Part shown: positions 25,574 to 36,399 of the stretch, piece after piece
How the letters are laid out: each line of letters starts with the position of its first letter
Numbering within the stretch: the stretch's first letter is position 1
Source: Betaproteobacteria bacterium SCN1
Lineage (GTDB): Bacteria > Pseudomonadota > Gammaproteobacteria > Burkholderiales > Thiobacillaceae
Direction: 5' to 3'
Assembly: GCA_008923315.1 (NCBI GenBank)
Contig: WBSF01000008.1
Location: 124,001-188,000 of the forward strand
Length of the DNA: 64,000 nt
Notes under the pieces: generated by a model
Seen by the model: the letters and a program-made list of their open reading frames with translations, nothing else
Told to the model about the DNA's origin: nothing
The model's database searches: none
Made by a program: the position numbers and the translations under genes

Positions 25574-26356
25574 ATGCCCGACCAAGCTACGCCCGCCATC
25601 GAAAACGCCGCGCTGCAAATCCGCAACCTGGATTTCTTCTACGGCGAGTTCAAGGGACTCAAGAACGTCAATCTCGACATCGCGCACAAAAAGGTTACAG
25701 CCTTCATCGGCCCGTCCGGTTGCGGCAAGTCCACGCTGCTGCGCACCTTCAATCGCATGTACGACCTTTACCCGGGACAGCGCGCGGAAGGCGAAATCCT
25801 GTTCCATGGCCGCAACCTGCTGGACCGAAAGCAGGATGTGAATCTCGTGCGCGCCAAGATCGGCATGGTGTTCCAGAAGCCCACGCCATTCCCGATGACG
25901 ATCTATGAAAACATCGCCTTCGGCGTGCGCCTGTACGACCGTATTTCCCGCAGCGAAATGGACGATCGCGTCGAATGGGCCCTGAACAAGGCTGCGCTCT
26001 GGAACGAGGTGAAGGACAAGCTCAATCAGAGCGGCCTGTCGCTTTCGGGCGGGCAGCAGCAGCGTCTGTGCATCGCGCGCGCCGTTGCCGTCAAGCCTGA
26101 GATCGTGCTGCTCGACGAACCGACCTCGGCGCTGGATCCGATTTCAACGGCCAAGGTAGAGGAGCTTATCAACGAGCTGAAGAGCGATTACACGATCGCC
26201 ATCGTGACCCACAACATGCAGCAGGCGGCGCGAATTTCCGATTACACCGCTTTCATGTATCTCGGCGAATTGGTCGAGTTCAACGAGACCGGAACGATCT
26301 TCATGCGACCCGGCAAGAAGCAGACCGAGGACTACATTACCGGCCGTTTCGGCTGA
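25574..26356 (+). CDS. pstB: Phosphate ABC transporter ATP-binding protein PstB
   Basis: This 260-aa ATPase drives phosphate uptake. Walker [10 protein letters not shown] is near residue 47, the signature LSGGQQQR near 158 and Walker [14 protein letters not shown] near 177. The C-terminal GRFG is typical of PstB. No phoU follows; a strong hairpin ends the operon, and tpiA comes next. Confidence 0.97.
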   Translation: MPDQATPAIENAALQIRNLDFFYGEFKGLKNVNLDIAHKKVTAFIGPSGCGKSTLLRTFNRMYDLYPGQRAEGEILFHGRNLLDRKQDVNLVRAKIGMVFQKPTPFPMTIYENIAFGVRLYDRISRSEMDDRVEWALNKAALWNEVKDKLNQSGLSLSGGQQQRLCIARAVAVKPEIVLLDEPTSALDPISTAKVEELINELKSDYTIAIVTHNMQQAARISDYTAFMYLGELVEFNETGTIFMRPGKKQTEDYITGRFG

Positions 26357-26370
26357 GGTAGACCGCATGC

Positions 26371-26410
26371 GCGCGGGGCCCGGCGGTTGACCGCCGGGCC
26401 CCGCGCGTTT
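26371..26410 (+). terminator. Hairpin terminator after pstB
   Basis: A very GC-rich stem of about 16 bp (26371–26387 with 26392–26407, one bulged G) closes a TTGA loop and is followed by TTT. It probably ends the pst transcript before tpiA. Confidence 0.6.
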
Positions 26411-26455
26411 ACCATCGCGCACTTTTGTTTGGCGGACTTTCGCACGGGATCGATG

Positions 26456-27202
26456 ATGCGCAAGAAGCTTGTGGCAGGAAACTGGAAAATGCATGGCAGC
26501 CTGGCGGACAACGCCGCGTTGCTGGCGGCAATCAAACCCGCGCTGGCCGGGATCGAGGCCGTGGTATGCGTACCCTTTCCCTACCTTGCCCAGGTGCAGG
26601 CCGCATTGGCCGGTTCCTCGGTCGCTTGGGGCGCGCAGAATCTGTCCGAGCAGCCCAAGGGGGCTTTCACGGGCGAGGTGTCGGCGGCCATGCTGCAGGA
26701 TTTCGGTTGCCGCTATGTGATCGTTGGCCACTCCGAGCGCCGCGGCCTGTACGGCGAGTCGGACGCGGTCGTGGCGAAAAAATATCTCGCGGCACAGGTT
26801 GCGGGAATGACGCCCATCCTGTGTGTGGGTGAATCGCTCGATGAGCGTGAATCGGGCGTGACCGAACAGGTGGTTGCACGTCAGCTCGATGCCGTGATCG
26901 ACGCGGCGGGCGTGGCGTCGCTCGCCCGTGCAGTCGTTGCCTATGAGCCGGTCTGGGCGATCGGCACCGGCAAGACCGCAACACCGGCGCAGGCCCAGGC
27001 CGTCCATGCCTTCATTCGCGGCCGGATCGCGACGCTCGACAAAAGCGTGGCCGAGGGACTGACGATCCAGTACGGGGGTAGCGTGAAGGCCTCGAATGCG
27101 GCAGAATTGATGGCTCAGCCGGATATAGACGGTGGCCTGATCGGCGGCGCTTCGCTGATTGCGGACGAATTCGTGGCCATCTGCAAAGCGGCAGCCCGCT
27201 AG
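26456..27202 (+). CDS. tpiA: Triosephosphate isomerase
   Basis: The 248-aa glycolytic enzyme interconverts dihydroxyacetone phosphate and glyceraldehyde-3-phosphate. The substrate lysine is in AGNWKMHG, the catalytic histidine in IVGHSERR, the catalytic glutamate in AYEPVWAIGTGKTA and the phosphate loop in YGGSVKASNA. Two adjacent ATGs (26453, 26456) could start it; the second has better spacing from GGGA. The longer open frame crosses the pst terminator and is not coding. Confidence 0.97.
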   Translation: MRKKLVAGNWKMHGSLADNAALLAAIKPALAGIEAVVCVPFPYLAQVQAALAGSSVAWGAQNLSEQPKGAFTGEVSAAMLQDFGCRYVIVGHSERRGLYGESDAVVAKKYLAAQVAGMTPILCVGESLDERESGVTEQVVARQLDAVIDAAGVASLARAVVAYEPVWAIGTGKTATPAQAQAVHAFIRGRIATLDKSVAEGLTIQYGGSVKASNAAELMAQPDIDGGLIGGASLIADEFVAICKAAAR

Positions 27203-27213
27203 TACGGAATTTC

Positions 27214-27558
27214 ATGGAAACCCTAGTCTGGATCGTTCACATCATCGTGGCCGTCGCGGTCGTCGTGTTGGTGCTCTTGCAGCACGGCAAGGGCGCCGAC
27301 ATGGGGGCGGCGTTTGGCAGCGGTTCGGCCGGCAGCCTGTTCGGCTCCAGCGGCTCGGCGAACTTTCTGAGTCGCAGCACGGCCATTCTTGCGACGCTGT
27401 TTTTCCTGACCAGCATGGGGCTGGCTTACTACGGCCTCAAGCATCACAAGCCAAGCAGCAGCGTGACTGACAGAACGACCGTACCGGTGCCGGCGCAGAC
27501 CGTACCCGCGGCGCCTGTGCCGGGCGGCGACTCCAAGGCGGGAGACATTCCGAAGTAG
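27214..27558 (+). CDS. secG: Preprotein translocase subunit SecG
   Basis: This 114-aa partner of SecYE has two membrane helices (VWIVHIIVAVAVVVLVLLQ and ILATLFFLTSMGLAYYG) joined by a Gly/Ser-rich loop with the family GKGADMGAAFGSGSAGSLFG motif. The C-terminal tail is Pro/Ala-rich. It lies 11 bases after tpiA, with a tRNA-Leu gene 38 bases downstream, a conserved betaproteobacterial order. Confidence 0.95.
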   Translation: METLVWIVHIIVAVAVVVLVLLQHGKGADMGAAFGSGSAGSLFGSSGSANFLSRSTAILATLFFLTSMGLAYYGLKHHKPSSSVTDRTTVPVPAQTVPAAPVPGGDSKAGDIPK

Positions 27559-27596
27559 ATTTCTTGAAGTTCAATCGGTTGGGCGCAAGCCCAGCG

Positions 27597-27681
27597 GCCG
27601 ACGTGGTGGAATTGGTAGACACGCTATCTTGAGGGGGTAGTGACGCAAGTCGTGCGAGTTCGAGTCTCGCCGTCGGCACCA
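27597..27681 (+). tRNA. tRNA-Leu (anticodon GAG)
   Basis: The acceptor arms GCCGACG (27597–27603) and CGTCGGC (27671–27677) pair fully, with discriminator A and an encoded CCA. The anticodon stem CTATC/GGTAG holds the loop TTGAGGG, giving anticodon GAG. A long variable arm (GACGCAAGTC) and a TTCGAGTC T-loop confirm a class II leucine tRNA of 85 bases. Confidence 0.96.
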
Positions 27682-27698
27682 TCAAATTTCCTGATTCG

Positions 27699-27756
27699 CC
27701 CATTAGCCTCTGCTATCAGTTAACTTATTGATTAATCAGAGCTAATGGGTGTTTTT
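27699..27756 (+). terminator. Terminator after tRNA-Leu
   Basis: CCCATTAGC near 27699 pairs with GCTAATGGG (27741–27749), extended by TCTG/CAGA with one bulge, and is followed by TGTTTTT. The enclosed loop is AT-rich. It should end the secG–tRNA-Leu transcript before the nuo promoter. Confidence 0.75.
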
Positions 27757-27761
27757 ACGGC

Positions 27762-27791
27762 TTGACACCGGGCGCGCCGGACTAATACACT
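27762..27791 (+). promoter_or_regulatory. Candidate promoter of the nuo operon
   Basis: A consensus -35 TTGACA lies at 27762–27767. The best -10 at a normal distance is TACACT (27786–27791, spacer 18). It sits between the tRNA terminator and nuoA. Confidence 0.5.
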
Positions 27792-27850
27792 CCGGGGCAT
27801 ACCATAATTAATTATGTTGCTGCCCGGCAGGGCGCGTTGGAGGAACCCCG

Positions 27851-28207
27851 GTGCTGGAGAATTATCTCCCTATTCTGTTGTTCATCCTGGTCGGGCTGGC
27901 GTTCGGCATAGTGCCCATCCTGGCAGGAGGCCTGCTGGCGCCGCACCGCCCCGACAGCGAGAAACTGTCTCCTTACGAGTGTGGTTTCGAAGCGTTCGAG
28001 GATGCGCGCATGAAATTCGACGTGCGCTACTACCTCGTGGCGATTCTCTTCATCCTGTTCGATCTGGAGATCGCGTTCCTTTTTCCCTGGGCCATCGTGC
28101 TTGAAGAGATCGGCTTGGCCGGTTTCGTGGCCATGATGGTTTTCCTGGGCATCCTGGTCGTCGGCTTCATTTACGAATGGATGCGCGGCGCGCTGGAGTG
28201 GGAATGA
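27851..28207 (+). CDS. nuoA: NADH-quinone oxidoreductase subunit A
   Basis: This 118-aa membrane subunit of respiratory complex I has three helices. The conserved segment [23 protein letters not shown] contains the cysteine of the loop near the quinone site. The GTG start at 27851 follows GGAGGAA. It is the first gene of a 14-gene nuo operon in the standard A–N order. Confidence 0.97.
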   Translation: MLENYLPILLFILVGLAFGIVPILAGGLLAPHRPDSEKLSPYECGFEAFEDARMKFDVRYYLVAILFILFDLEIAFLFPWAIVLEEIGLAGFVAMMVFLGILVVGFIYEWMRGALEWE

Positions 28208-28247
28208 ACGCGCGCGCGCCCCATTCTAGAATCCGAGGAGTCCACCG

Positions 28248-28724
28248 GTGAGCATCGAGGGTGTTCTCGAGCAGGGCTTTGTCACGGCGAAGGCAGACCA
28301 GCTTATCAATTACATGCGTACCGGCTCGATGTGGCCGATGACTTTCGGTCTCGCATGTTGCGCGGTCGAGATGATGCAGGCCGGTGCGTCGCGCTACGAT
28401 CTCGACCGTTTCGGCATCGTGTTTCGCCCCAGCCCCCGGCAGTCGGATGTCATGATCGTGGCTGGCACGCTGTGCAACAAGATGGCACCGGCGCTGCGCA
28501 AGGTCTATGACCAGATGGCGGAGCCGCGCTGGGTCATATCGATGGGCTCATGCGCCAACGGCGGCGGGTACTACCATTATTCCTATTCGGTCGTACGCGG
28601 CTGTGACCGTATCGTGCCGGTCGATATCTACGTACCGGGTTGTCCGCCCACTGCGGAAGCGCTGCTGTTCGGCATCATCCAGTTGCAGAACAAGATCAGG
28701 CGCACGAACACGATCGCCCGCTGA
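28248..28724 (+). CDS. nuoB: NADH-quinone oxidoreductase subunit B
   Basis: The 158-aa peripheral-arm subunit holds cluster N2, the electron donor to quinone. Ligand cysteines lie in [17 protein letters not shown] and VPGCPPTAE. It starts with GTG at 28248 after CGAGGAG. Length is normal. Confidence 0.97.
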   Translation: MSIEGVLEQGFVTAKADQLINYMRTGSMWPMTFGLACCAVEMMQAGASRYDLDRFGIVFRPSPRQSDVMIVAGTLCNKMAPALRKVYDQMAEPRWVISMGSCANGGGYYHYSYSVVRGCDRIVPVDIYVPGCPPTAEALLFGIIQLQNKIRRTNTIAR

Positions 28725-28732
28725 GACGCCGC

Positions 28733-29332
28733 ATGCCGCAAACCCTGCAAGCCCTGTCCTTGTCCATCGAAACCGCGCTTGGCGATGCGTTGACGCAGAT
28801 TTTCGTTCGGCTTGACGAACTGACGCTGATCGTCAGGCCGCAGCGCTATGCCGAAGCGATGCGCATGCTGCGCGATCACCCTGAATGCCGCTTCGAGCTG
28901 ATGATCGACCTCTGCGGCGTCGACTATTCGGCCTACGGTGATGGCGCATGGGGCGGCGCGCGTTACGGCGTGATCGTGCATCTTCTGTCGGTGAGCCTCA
29001 ACCAGCGTGTGCGCGTGCGCGTGTTTTGCGCCGACGACGATCTGCCGGTCGTGGCCTCGATGGTCGATATCTGGCCTGCGGCCAACTGGTATGAACGCGA
29101 GGCCTTCGATCTCTACGGCATCGTGTTCGAAGGGCATCCGGATCTGCGTCGCATCCTGACCGATTACGGTTTCATCGGCCATCCGTTCCGCAAGGATTTT
29201 CCGCTTTCGGGCCATGTCGAAATGCGTTACGACCCGACTCAGCAGCGCGTGATCTACCAGCCGGTATCGATCGAGCCGCGCGAAATCACGCCCCGCATCG
29301 TGCGCGACGAAAGCTACGGAGGCGACCGCTGA
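28733..29332 (+). CDS. nuoC: NADH-quinone oxidoreductase subunit C
   Basis: The 199-aa peripheral subunit carries the family motif [20 protein letters not shown] and the ending [19 protein letters not shown]. NuoC and NuoD are separate genes here, not fused as in E. coli. The ATG at 28733 is chosen as the start near the nuoB stop. It overlaps nuoD by one base. Confidence 0.96.
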   Translation: MPQTLQALSLSIETALGDALTQIFVRLDELTLIVRPQRYAEAMRMLRDHPECRFELMIDLCGVDYSAYGDGAWGGARYGVIVHLLSVSLNQRVRVRVFCADDDLPVVASMVDIWPAANWYEREAFDLYGIVFEGHPDLRRILTDYGFIGHPFRKDFPLSGHVEMRYDPTQQRVIYQPVSIEPREITPRIVRDESYGGDR

Positions 29333-30585
29333 TGGCGGAAATCCGCAACTACACGATGAATTTCGGCCCCCAGCATCCGGCCGCGCACGGCGTGCTGCGC
29401 CTGGTGCTGGAACTGGACGGCGAGGTGATCCAGCGTGCCGATCCGCACATCGGCCTGCTGCATCGCGCCACCGAGAAACTGGCCGAGCACAAGACCTTCA
29501 TCCAGTCCGTCCCCTACATGGATCGCCTCGACTACGTGTCGATGATGGTCAACGAACATGCCTACGTGATGGCGATCGAGCGGCTGCTCGGCATCAAGGT
29601 GCCCGAGCGCGCGCAGTACATCCGCGTACTGTTCGACGAGATCACCCGCATCCTGAATCACCTCCTGTGGCTCGGCGCACACGCGCTCGACGTCGGCGCG
29701 ATGACGGTCTTTCTCTATGCCTTCCGCGAGCGCGAGGATCTGATGGACTGCTACGAGGCGGTGTCCGGTGCACGCATGCACGCGGCCTATTATCGGCCGG
29801 GCGGCGTCTACCGCGATCTGCCGGACAGCATGCCGCAGTATCAGGCCCAGCACACCCGCAACGAGCCGACGCTGCGCGAGATGAACGTGAACCGCCAGGG
29901 CTCGCTGCTGGATTTCATCGAGGATTTCGCCAGCCGCTTCCCGGCCTACGTCGACGAGTACGAAACGCTGCTTACCGATAACCGCATCTGGAAGCAGCGC
30001 ACGGTCGGCATCGGCGTCGTTTCGCCCGAGCGTGCGCAGGCGTTGGGCTTCACCGGCCCGATGCTGCGCGGCTCCGGCGTCGAGTGGGACCTGCGCAAGA
30101 AACAGCCTTACGAAGTCTACGACCGCATGGATTTCGACATCCCGGTCGGCACCAACGGCGACTGCTACGACCGTTACCTCGTGCGCGTCGAGGAAATGCG
30201 CCAGTCCAACCGCATCGTCAGGCAGTGTGTCGACTGGCTGCGCAAGAACTCCGGCCCGGTCATCACCGCCAATCACAAGGTGGCGCCGCCGGACCGGCTG
30301 TCGATGAAGACCAACATGGAAGAGCTGATCCATCACTTCAAGCTCTTCACCGAAGGCATGCACGTGCCGGCCGGCGAGGCTTACGCGGCGGTCGAGCATC
30401 CCAAGGGCGAGTTCGGCATCTATCTCGTCTCGGACGGCGCGAACAAGCCCTACCGCCTCAAAATCCGCGCGCCGGGCTTCCCGCACCTGGCCGCGCTCGA
30501 CGAAATGGCGCGCGGCCACATGATCGCCGACGTGGTCGCCATCATCGGCACGCAGGACATCGTTTTCGGGGAGATCGACCGCTGA
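29332..30585 (+). CDS. nuoD: NADH-quinone oxidoreductase subunit D
   Basis: The 417-aa (49 kDa) subunit forms the quinone pocket with NuoB. It starts [20 protein letters not shown], the region holding the quinone-contact histidine, and contains [12 protein letters not shown] and the C-terminal DIVFGEIDR. It overlaps nuoC and nuoE by one base each (TGATG), indicating translational coupling. Confidence 0.97.
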   Translation: MAEIRNYTMNFGPQHPAAHGVLRLVLELDGEVIQRADPHIGLLHRATEKLAEHKTFIQSVPYMDRLDYVSMMVNEHAYVMAIERLLGIKVPERAQYIRVLFDEITRILNHLLWLGAHALDVGAMTVFLYAFREREDLMDCYEAVSGARMHAAYYRPGGVYRDLPDSMPQYQAQHTRNEPTLREMNVNRQGSLLDFIEDFASRFPAYVDEYETLLTDNRIWKQRTVGIGVVSPERAQALGFTGPMLRGSGVEWDLRKKQPYEVYDRMDFDIPVGTNGDCYDRYLVRVEEMRQSNRIVRQCVDWLRKNSGPVITANHKVAPPDRLSMKTNMEELIHHFKLFTEGMHVPAGEAYAAVEHPKGEFGIYLVSDGANKPYRLKIRAPGFPHLAALDEMARGHMIADVVAIIGTQDIVFGEIDR

Positions 30586-31058
30586 TGCTGTCCCAGGAAT
30601 CGCTCGCGGCCATCGACGCCGAAGTGGCCAAGTACCCCGCCGACCAGAAGCAATCGGCGGTGATGGGTGCCCTGCGCATCGCCCAGGGAGAGAAGGGCTG
30701 GCTGAAACCCGAGCTGATCGAATACGTCGCGCATTATCTCGACATGCCGCCGATCGCCGCCTACGAGGTCGCCACCTTCTACAACATGTACGACACCCGG
30801 CCGGTGGGGCGGCACAAGATCACGCTGTGCACCAATCTGCCGTGCCTGCTGCGGGGCGCGGGCGAGCTGGGCGAGCATCTGAAGAAAAAGCTGGGCATCG
30901 GCTTCGGCGAGACCACCGAGGACGGGCGCTACACGCTGAAGGAGGGCGAGTGCATGGGCGCCTGCGGCGATGCGCCGATGTGCCTGCACAACAACCACAC
31001 CATGCATACGCAGCTCACGCCGGAAACGGTCGATGTGCTGCTCGATGAACTGAAATGA
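30585..31058 (+). CDS. nuoE: NADH-quinone oxidoreductase subunit E
   Basis: The 157-aa thioredoxin-like subunit binds the [2Fe-2S] cluster N1a. The four ligand cysteines are in [10 protein letters not shown] and [12 protein letters not shown]. The ATG at 30585 overlaps the nuoD stop; the longer upstream frame is a shadow of nuoD. Confidence 0.96.
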   Translation: MLSQESLAAIDAEVAKYPADQKQSAVMGALRIAQGEKGWLKPELIEYVAHYLDMPPIAAYEVATFYNMYDTRPVGRHKITLCTNLPCLLRGAGELGEHLKKKLGIGFGETTEDGRYTLKEGECMGACGDAPMCLHNNHTMHTQLTPETVDVLLDELK

Positions 31059-31071
31059 CGGTCCGGCCGAT

Positions 31072-32352
31072 ATGAGTCTGCTCACCCCTACCGTCAAGGT
31101 CTGCACCTGGACCCAGGAACACGACGATCCGGCCGCGCTGGCGACCTATGTCGCGAACGGCGGCTATGCTGCACTGCGCCGTATCGTCACGGAAAAAATG
31201 CCGGGCGACGACATCATTGCCGAACTCAAGACCAGTGCATTGCGCGGTCGCGGCGGGGCGGGCTTTCCGACCGGCCTCAAGTGGAGCTTCATGCCGCGCG
31301 CGTTTCCCGGCGACAAATACATCGTCTGCAACAGCGACGAGGGTGAGCCGGGCACGTTCAAGGATCGCGACATCCTGCGCTACAACCCGCACCAGCTCAT
31401 CGAGGGGATGGCCATCGCGGGCTATGTGCTGGGCGCACGCACGGGATACAACTACATTCACGGTGAAATCTTCGATATCTACCGGATCTTCGAGCGCGCA
31501 CTGAACGAGGCGCGCGAAGCGGGCTATCTCGGCGACAATCTCTTCGGTACCGATTTCTGCTTCCAGCTCCATGCGCACCATGGCTACGGCGCCTACATCT
31601 GTGGCGAGGAGACGGCGCTGCTGGAATCGATCGAAGGCAAGAAAGGCCAGCCGCGCTTCAAGCCCCCGTTCCCGGCGAGCTTCGGCCTTTACGGCAAGCC
31701 GACCACGATCAACAACACCGAGACGCTCGCTTCCGTGCCCTGGATCGTTCAGCACGGCGGCCAGGCCTTTCTCGAACTGGGCAAGCCGAACAACGGCGGC
31801 CCCAAGATGTTCTCGGTCTCCGGTCACGTCAACAATCCGGGCAATTTCGAAGTGCCGCTGGGCACGCCGTTTCCGCAATTGCTGGAAATGGCCGGCGGCG
31901 TGCGCAAGGGGCACAGGCTCAAAGCCGTCATCCCCGGCGGTTCGTCCGCGCCCGTGCTGCCGGCGGATATCATGATGGACTGCACGATGGATTTCGATTC
32001 CATCGCCAAGGCCGGCTCCATGCTCGGTTCGGGCGCGGTCATCGTGATGGACGAAACGACCTGCATGGTGCGTGCGCTCGAACGGCTCTCGTACTTCTAC
32101 CATGAGGAGTCCTGTGGCCAGTGCACGCCCTGCCGCGAAGGCACCGGCTGGATGTACCGCGTGATCCACCGTATCGAACACGGCCAGGGCCGGCCCGATG
32201 ACTTGGAACTGCTCAACAGCGTGGCCGGCCGGATCGGCGGTCACACCATCTGTGCCCTGGGCGACGCTGCGGCGATGCCCGTGCAGAGTTTCCTCAAGCA
32301 TTTCGGCGACGAGTTCGCGTTCCACGTCGAACACAAGCGGTGCAAGGTGTAA
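31072..32352 (+). CDS. nuoF: NADH-quinone oxidoreductase subunit F
   Basis: The 426-aa subunit is where NADH is oxidised. The FMN/NADH-binding glycine loop [13 protein letters not shown] lies near residues 63–75, and [13 protein letters not shown] follows. The N3 [4Fe-4S] ligands are in [12 protein letters not shown] plus a downstream Cys in GHTICALGD. It sits 13 bases after nuoE. Confidence 0.97.
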   Translation: MSLLTPTVKVCTWTQEHDDPAALATYVANGGYAALRRIVTEKMPGDDIIAELKTSALRGRGGAGFPTGLKWSFMPRAFPGDKYIVCNSDEGEPGTFKDRDILRYNPHQLIEGMAIAGYVLGARTGYNYIHGEIFDIYRIFERALNEAREAGYLGDNLFGTDFCFQLHAHHGYGAYICGEETALLESIEGKKGQPRFKPPFPASFGLYGKPTTINNTETLASVPWIVQHGGQAFLELGKPNNGGPKMFSVSGHVNNPGNFEVPLGTPFPQLLEMAGGVRKGHRLKAVIPGGSSAPVLPADIMMDCTMDFDSIAKAGSMLGSGAVIVMDETTCMVRALERLSYFYHEESCGQCTPCREGTGWMYRVIHRIEHGQGRPDDLELLNSVAGRIGGHTICALGDAAAMPVQSFLKHFGDEFAFHVEHKRCKV

Positions 32353-32354
32353 GC

Positions 32355-34724
32355 ATGGCGAAACTCAACATCGAAATCGACGGCAAGCCGCTCCAGGTCG
32401 AGAGCGGCGGCACCATCATGGATGCGGCCAACATGGCGGGCATCGCGATTCCGCATTTCTGCTACCACAAGAAACTGTCGATCGCCGCGAATTGCCGCAT
32501 GTGTCTGGTGCAGGTGGAGAAGGCGCCCAAGCCGCTGCCGGCTTGCGCCACGCCGGTCACCGAAGGCATGAAAGTCTTTACCCGCTCGGACTACGCCGTC
32601 AAGGCGCAGAAAAGCGTGATGGAATTCCTGCTGATCAACCATCCGCTCGATTGCCCGATCTGCGATCAGGGCGGCGAATGCACGCTGCAGGATCTGGCGG
32701 TCGGTTACGGCGGCTCGTCGTCGCGCTATCAGGAAATCAAGCGCGTGGTGCGCGAAAAGAATCTCGGTCCCTTGATCGCGACCGACATGACGCGCTGCAT
32801 CCACTGCAGCCGCTGCGTGCGTTTCGGCCAGGAAATCGCCGGCGTCATGGAGCTCGGCATGGCCGGACGCGGCGAGCATACCGAGGTCATGCCTTTCCTC
32901 GAGACCCAGGTCGCTTCCGAACTCTCGGGTAACGTCATCGACCTGTGTCCGGTCGGTGCGCTCACCAGCAAACCCTTCCGCTACCGGGCGCGGACCTGGG
33001 AGCTGAGCCGGCGGCCGTCGATCAGCCCGCACGACAGCCTGGGCTCCAACATCGAGGTCCAGGTCAAGGACAACACGGTCATGCGCGTTCTCCCGCGCGA
33101 GAACGAGGATGTCAACGAATGCTGGCTGTCCGACCGCGACCGTTTTGCCTACGAAGGCCTCAATACCGCCGAGCGCCTGACATGGCCGATGATCAAGCAT
33201 GAAGGGCAGTGGATCGAAACGGACTGGCAGACGGCCCTGCAATTCGTGGCCGACAAGCTCAAAACCTTTGCACCGGACGAGATGGGCGCACTGTCCACGC
33301 CCTATCGTCCCGCCGAGGAACTGTACCTGCTGCAGAAACTCATGCGCGGCATGGGCAGCGGCAACGTCGACCATCGTCTGCGCTGGTCCGATTTTTCGCT
33401 GGATGAGAAGGCGCGCGGCGGTTTCTGGCTGGGCATGCCGGTCACCTATATGTCGCGCCTGAACCGCATGCTGGTCGTCGGTTCCAACCTGCGCAAAGAC
33501 CATCCGCTGATGGCACATCGCATCCGCGAATCGGTGCGCTGGTATGGCGAACTCAACCTCATCAACGCCCACGAAGACGAATTCCTCGGCAAGGTCCACG
33601 CCAAGCGCATCGTGCCACCCTCGCAACTGGCCGCCGCGCTGGCGGGCGTGTGCCTCGCACTCGCCGCGCTGAAGAACCAGCCGGCGCCCGCCATGGCCGA
33701 GGCCTACCGGACGCAAGGCGTCGTCGCCGACGAAACCGCACGGAAAATGGCCGCCAGCATCGCCGGCGGCGAAACGCGTGCGGTTTTCCTCGGCAACATG
33801 GCGCAGCACCATCCCACCTACGCACAGATTCACGCACTGGCCCAGGAAGTCGCGCAATTGGCCGGCGCCAGCTTCGGGGTGCTGGGCGAGGCGGCCAACA
33901 GCGTCGGCGCGATGGCGGTGGGCGCGGTCCCGCATCACGGCGCGCTGCGCGTCGCCGCAACCAAGGGCAAGAATGCCGCCGAGATGCTGGCCGAGCCTCT
34001 CAAGGCCTATCTGCTGCTCGCGGTCGAAGCCGAACTGGATACGCACGATCCCGTGGGCGCCATGAAGAGCATCGACGGTGCCGAGTTCGTCGTCGTCATG
34101 TCGCCGTACAAGGGCAAATCGCTGGATTACGCCGACGTGCTGCTGCCGATCGCACCCTGGACCGAAACCTCGGGCACCTTCATCAATACGGAAGGCCGCG
34201 TGCAGAGTTTCCAGGCCGTGGTGAAACCGCTGGGTGAAACCCGGCCGGCCTGGAAGGTGCTCAGGGTCCTGGGCAATCTGCTCGGTCTCGCCGGTTTCGA
34301 TTACGCCGATTCGCGCGAGGTCCTGCGTGAAGCGCTGGGTGATACGCCGACGGGCAACGTACAGGCCTACCTCTGCAACGAGATCGATGCGGTGGCGCCC
34401 ATGCCGGCCGAAACCGGTGCGACGATCGAACGCGTCGCCGAAGTGCCCATCTATCAGACCGACGCCGTGGTCCGGCGCGCGCTTTCGTTGCAGCGCACGC
34501 CGGATGCGGCCCTGCCGGTGGCACGCATGCACAGCCGGCTGATCGCTCGCCTCGGTCTGACCGAGAACGGCCGCGTATCGGTGCGGCAGACCGCATCCGC
34601 ACTGACACTGAAAGTCGAGCGCGACGATCACCTGCCGGATACCTGCATCCGCGTACCGAGCGGTCATCCGCTGACCGCGAACCTGGGCCCGATGTTCGGG
34701 CCGATCACGGCGGAGCCGGTCTGA
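32355..34724 (+). CDS. nuoG: NADH-quinone oxidoreductase subunit G
   Basis: The 789-aa iron-sulfur subunit carries several clusters. An N-terminal ferredoxin domain ([20 protein letters not shown] … PACATPV) is followed by a His-Cys3 site and the NuoG 4Fe-4S motif ([12 protein letters not shown]), then a molybdopterin-oxidoreductase-like domain. The ATG at 32355, just after the nuoF stop, fits the family start [10 protein letters not shown]. It overlaps nuoH by one base. Confidence 0.96.
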   Translation: MAKLNIEIDGKPLQVESGGTIMDAANMAGIAIPHFCYHKKLSIAANCRMCLVQVEKAPKPLPACATPVTEGMKVFTRSDYAVKAQKSVMEFLLINHPLDCPICDQGGECTLQDLAVGYGGSSSRYQEIKRVVREKNLGPLIATDMTRCIHCSRCVRFGQEIAGVMELGMAGRGEHTEVMPFLETQVASELSGNVIDLCPVGALTSKPFRYRARTWELSRRPSISPHDSLGSNIEVQVKDNTVMRVLPRENEDVNECWLSDRDRFAYEGLNTAERLTWPMIKHEGQWIETDWQTALQFVADKLKTFAPDEMGALSTPYRPAEELYLLQKLMRGMGSGNVDHRLRWSDFSLDEKARGGFWLGMPVTYMSRLNRMLVVGSNLRKDHPLMAHRIRESVRWYGELNLINAHEDEFLGKVHAKRIVPPSQLAAALAGVCLALAALKNQPAPAMAEAYRTQGVVADETARKMAASIAGGETRAVFLGNMAQHHPTYAQIHALAQEVAQLAGASFGVLGEAANSVGAMAVGAVPHHGALRVAATKGKNAAEMLAEPLKAYLLLAVEAELDTHDPVGAMKSIDGAEFVVVMSPYKGKSLDYADVLLPIAPWTETSGTFINTEGRVQSFQAVVKPLGETRPAWKVLRVLGNLLGLAGFDYADSREVLREALGDTPTGNVQAYLCNEIDAVAPMPAETGATIERVAEVPIYQTDAVVRRALSLQRTPDAALPVARMHSRLIARLGLTENGRVSVRQTASALTLKVERDDHLPDTCIRVPSGHPLTANLGPMFGPITAEPV

Positions 34725-35740
34725 TGGAGAGCATGGGCATGGATTGGGCCACAGTGCAGACCGTCGTCTGGACGCTGATCAAGATACTGGCGATTGTCGT
34801 GCCGCTGATGCTGGGCGTGGCCTACCTCACCTACGCGGAACGCAAGGTCATCGGCTACATGCAGGTACGCATCGGCCCCAACCGCGTGGGCTTCAAGGGC
34901 CTGCTGCAGCCCATCGCCGACGGACTGAAGCTCCTGATGAAGGAAATCATCATCCCGTCCGGCGCGAACAAGGGCCTGTTCATCCTTGGCCCTATCCTCG
35001 CCATCGCGCCGGCACTGGCGGCCTGGGCGGTGATCCCGTTCACCGACACGCTGGTGCTGGCGAATGTGGATGCCGGCCTGCTGTACGTCATGGCGATCAC
35101 GTCGATGGGCGTCTACGGCGTCATCGTTGCCGGCTGGGCGTCGAACTCCAAGTACGCCTTTCTCGGCGCAATGCGCTCCGCGGCGCAGATCGTCTCCTAC
35201 GAGATCGCCATGGGTTTCGCACTGGTCGGCGTGTTGATGGCCGCGCAGTCGCTGAACCTGATCGATATCGTGCGCGGCCAGACCGGCGGATTCTGGCAGT
35301 GGTATTTCATCCCGCTGTTCCCGCTTTTTCTCGTCTACCTGATCGCCGGCGTGGCTGAAACCAACCGCGCGCCCTTCGATGTGGCCGAAGGCGAATCGGA
35401 GATCGTCGCCGGCTTCCACGTTGAATATTCGGGCATGGCTTTCGCCGTGTTCTTCCTGGCCGAATACGCGAACATGATCCTGATCGCGGCGCTTACCACG
35501 CTGATGTTCCTGGGCGGCTGGTTGTCGCCGCTGCCATTCCTGCCCGACGGCATCCTGTGGTGGCTGTTGAAGACGGGCTTCGTGCTGTTCCTGTTCCTCT
35601 GGTTCCGCGCCACGTTCCCGCGCTACCGCTACGACCAGATCATGCGCCTGGGCTGGAAGGTGTTCATTCCGATCACGATCGTCTGGATCGTCGTCGTCGG
35701 TGCGATGATGCAGACACCGCTGGGCCATCTTTTCCACTGA
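34724..35740 (+). CDS. nuoH: NADH-quinone oxidoreductase subunit H
   Basis: The 338-aa membrane subunit has about eight helices and connects the quinone site to the proton-pumping arm. Family motifs include [21 protein letters not shown] and [20 protein letters not shown]. ATGs at 34724, 34733 and 34739 are all possible starts; the first overlaps the nuoG stop. Confidence 0.97.
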   Translation: MESMGMDWATVQTVVWTLIKILAIVVPLMLGVAYLTYAERKVIGYMQVRIGPNRVGFKGLLQPIADGLKLLMKEIIIPSGANKGLFILGPILAIAPALAAWAVIPFTDTLVLANVDAGLLYVMAITSMGVYGVIVAGWASNSKYAFLGAMRSAAQIVSYEIAMGFALVGVLMAAQSLNLIDIVRGQTGGFWQWYFIPLFPLFLVYLIAGVAETNRAPFDVAEGESEIVAGFHVEYSGMAFAVFFLAEYANMILIAALTTLMFLGGWLSPLPFLPDGILWWLLKTGFVLFLFLWFRATFPRYRYDQIMRLGWKVFIPITIVWIVVVGAMMQTPLGHLFH

Positions 35741-35747
35741 GCGCGCC

Positions 35748-36236
35748 ATGAAACGGATCACCCAGTTCTTCGGCAGCCTTCTTCTGATCGAGCTCGTGCG
35801 CGGCATGATGCTCACCGGGCGCCATCTGTTCGCGCGCAAGATCACCGTGCAGTTCCCGGAGGAAAAAACGCCGCAGTCGCCGCGTTTCCGCGGTCTGCAT
35901 GCGCTGCGGCGCTATCCGAACGGCGAGGAGCGCTGTATCGCCTGCAAACTGTGCGAGGCGGTCTGCCCGGCGCTGGCGATCACCATCGAATCGGAAAAGC
36001 GCACCGACGGCACGCGCCGCACCACCCGTTACGACATTGACCTGACCAAGTGCATCTTCTGCGGTTTCTGCGAGGAATCCTGTCCGGTCGACTCCATCGT
36101 CGAGACGCGGATTCTCGAGTACCACGGCGAGAAACGCGGCGATCTCTATTACACCAAGCCCATGCTGCTTGCCATTGGCGACCAGTACGAGGAGCAGATC
36201 GCGAAAGACCGGACGCAGGATGCGAAGTATCGGTAA
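35748..36236 (+). CDS. nuoI: NADH-quinone oxidoreductase subunit I
   Basis: The 162-aa subunit has two [4Fe-4S] ferredoxin motifs: Cys63/66/69/73 ([12 protein letters not shown]) and Cys102/105/108/112 ([12 protein letters not shown]), clusters N6a and N6b. The gap to nuoJ is 163 bases, far larger than any other downstream of nuoB, and contains an inverted-repeat element. Confidence 0.97.
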   Translation: MKRITQFFGSLLLIELVRGMMLTGRHLFARKITVQFPEEKTPQSPRFRGLHALRRYPNGEERCIACKLCEAVCPALAITIESEKRTDGTRRTTRYDIDLTKCIFCGFCEESCPVDSIVETRILEYHGEKRGDLYYTKPMLLAIGDQYEEQIAKDRTQDAKYR

Positions 36237-36240
36237 ACCA

Positions 36241-36395
36241 GGGTCAGGATTCAGGGGCCGGGATTCGGGGAATGAGGCAACGTGCGTTGCCGCGAGAGAA
36301 ATGGGAGGACGGGGCAAGAAAAGATTATTCGGAGTGGCAACGGATGCGGCGGCAGGGTTTTTCCTGTTCCCCGAATCCTGACCCCTGATCCCCTA
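36241..36395. repeat. Inverted-repeat element between nuoI and nuoJ
   Basis: Imperfect inverted arms of about 25 bases (36247–36272 and 36367–36391) share the core CCCCGAATCC and bracket 94 bases. An inner perfect hairpin, GGCAAC-GTGC-GTTGCC, lies at 36276–36291. No protein gene fits inside. It looks like a REP/BIME-type or MITE-like insertion in an otherwise tight operon. A degenerate relative lies at 50593–50706. Confidence 0.65.
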
Positions 36396-36399
36396 CGAC

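Noticed and set aside
32241-34667. Minus-strand 808-codon frame opposite nuoG
   Set aside because: Shadow of nuoG; no conserved domain, no ribosome-binding site and its end lies inside nuoF.
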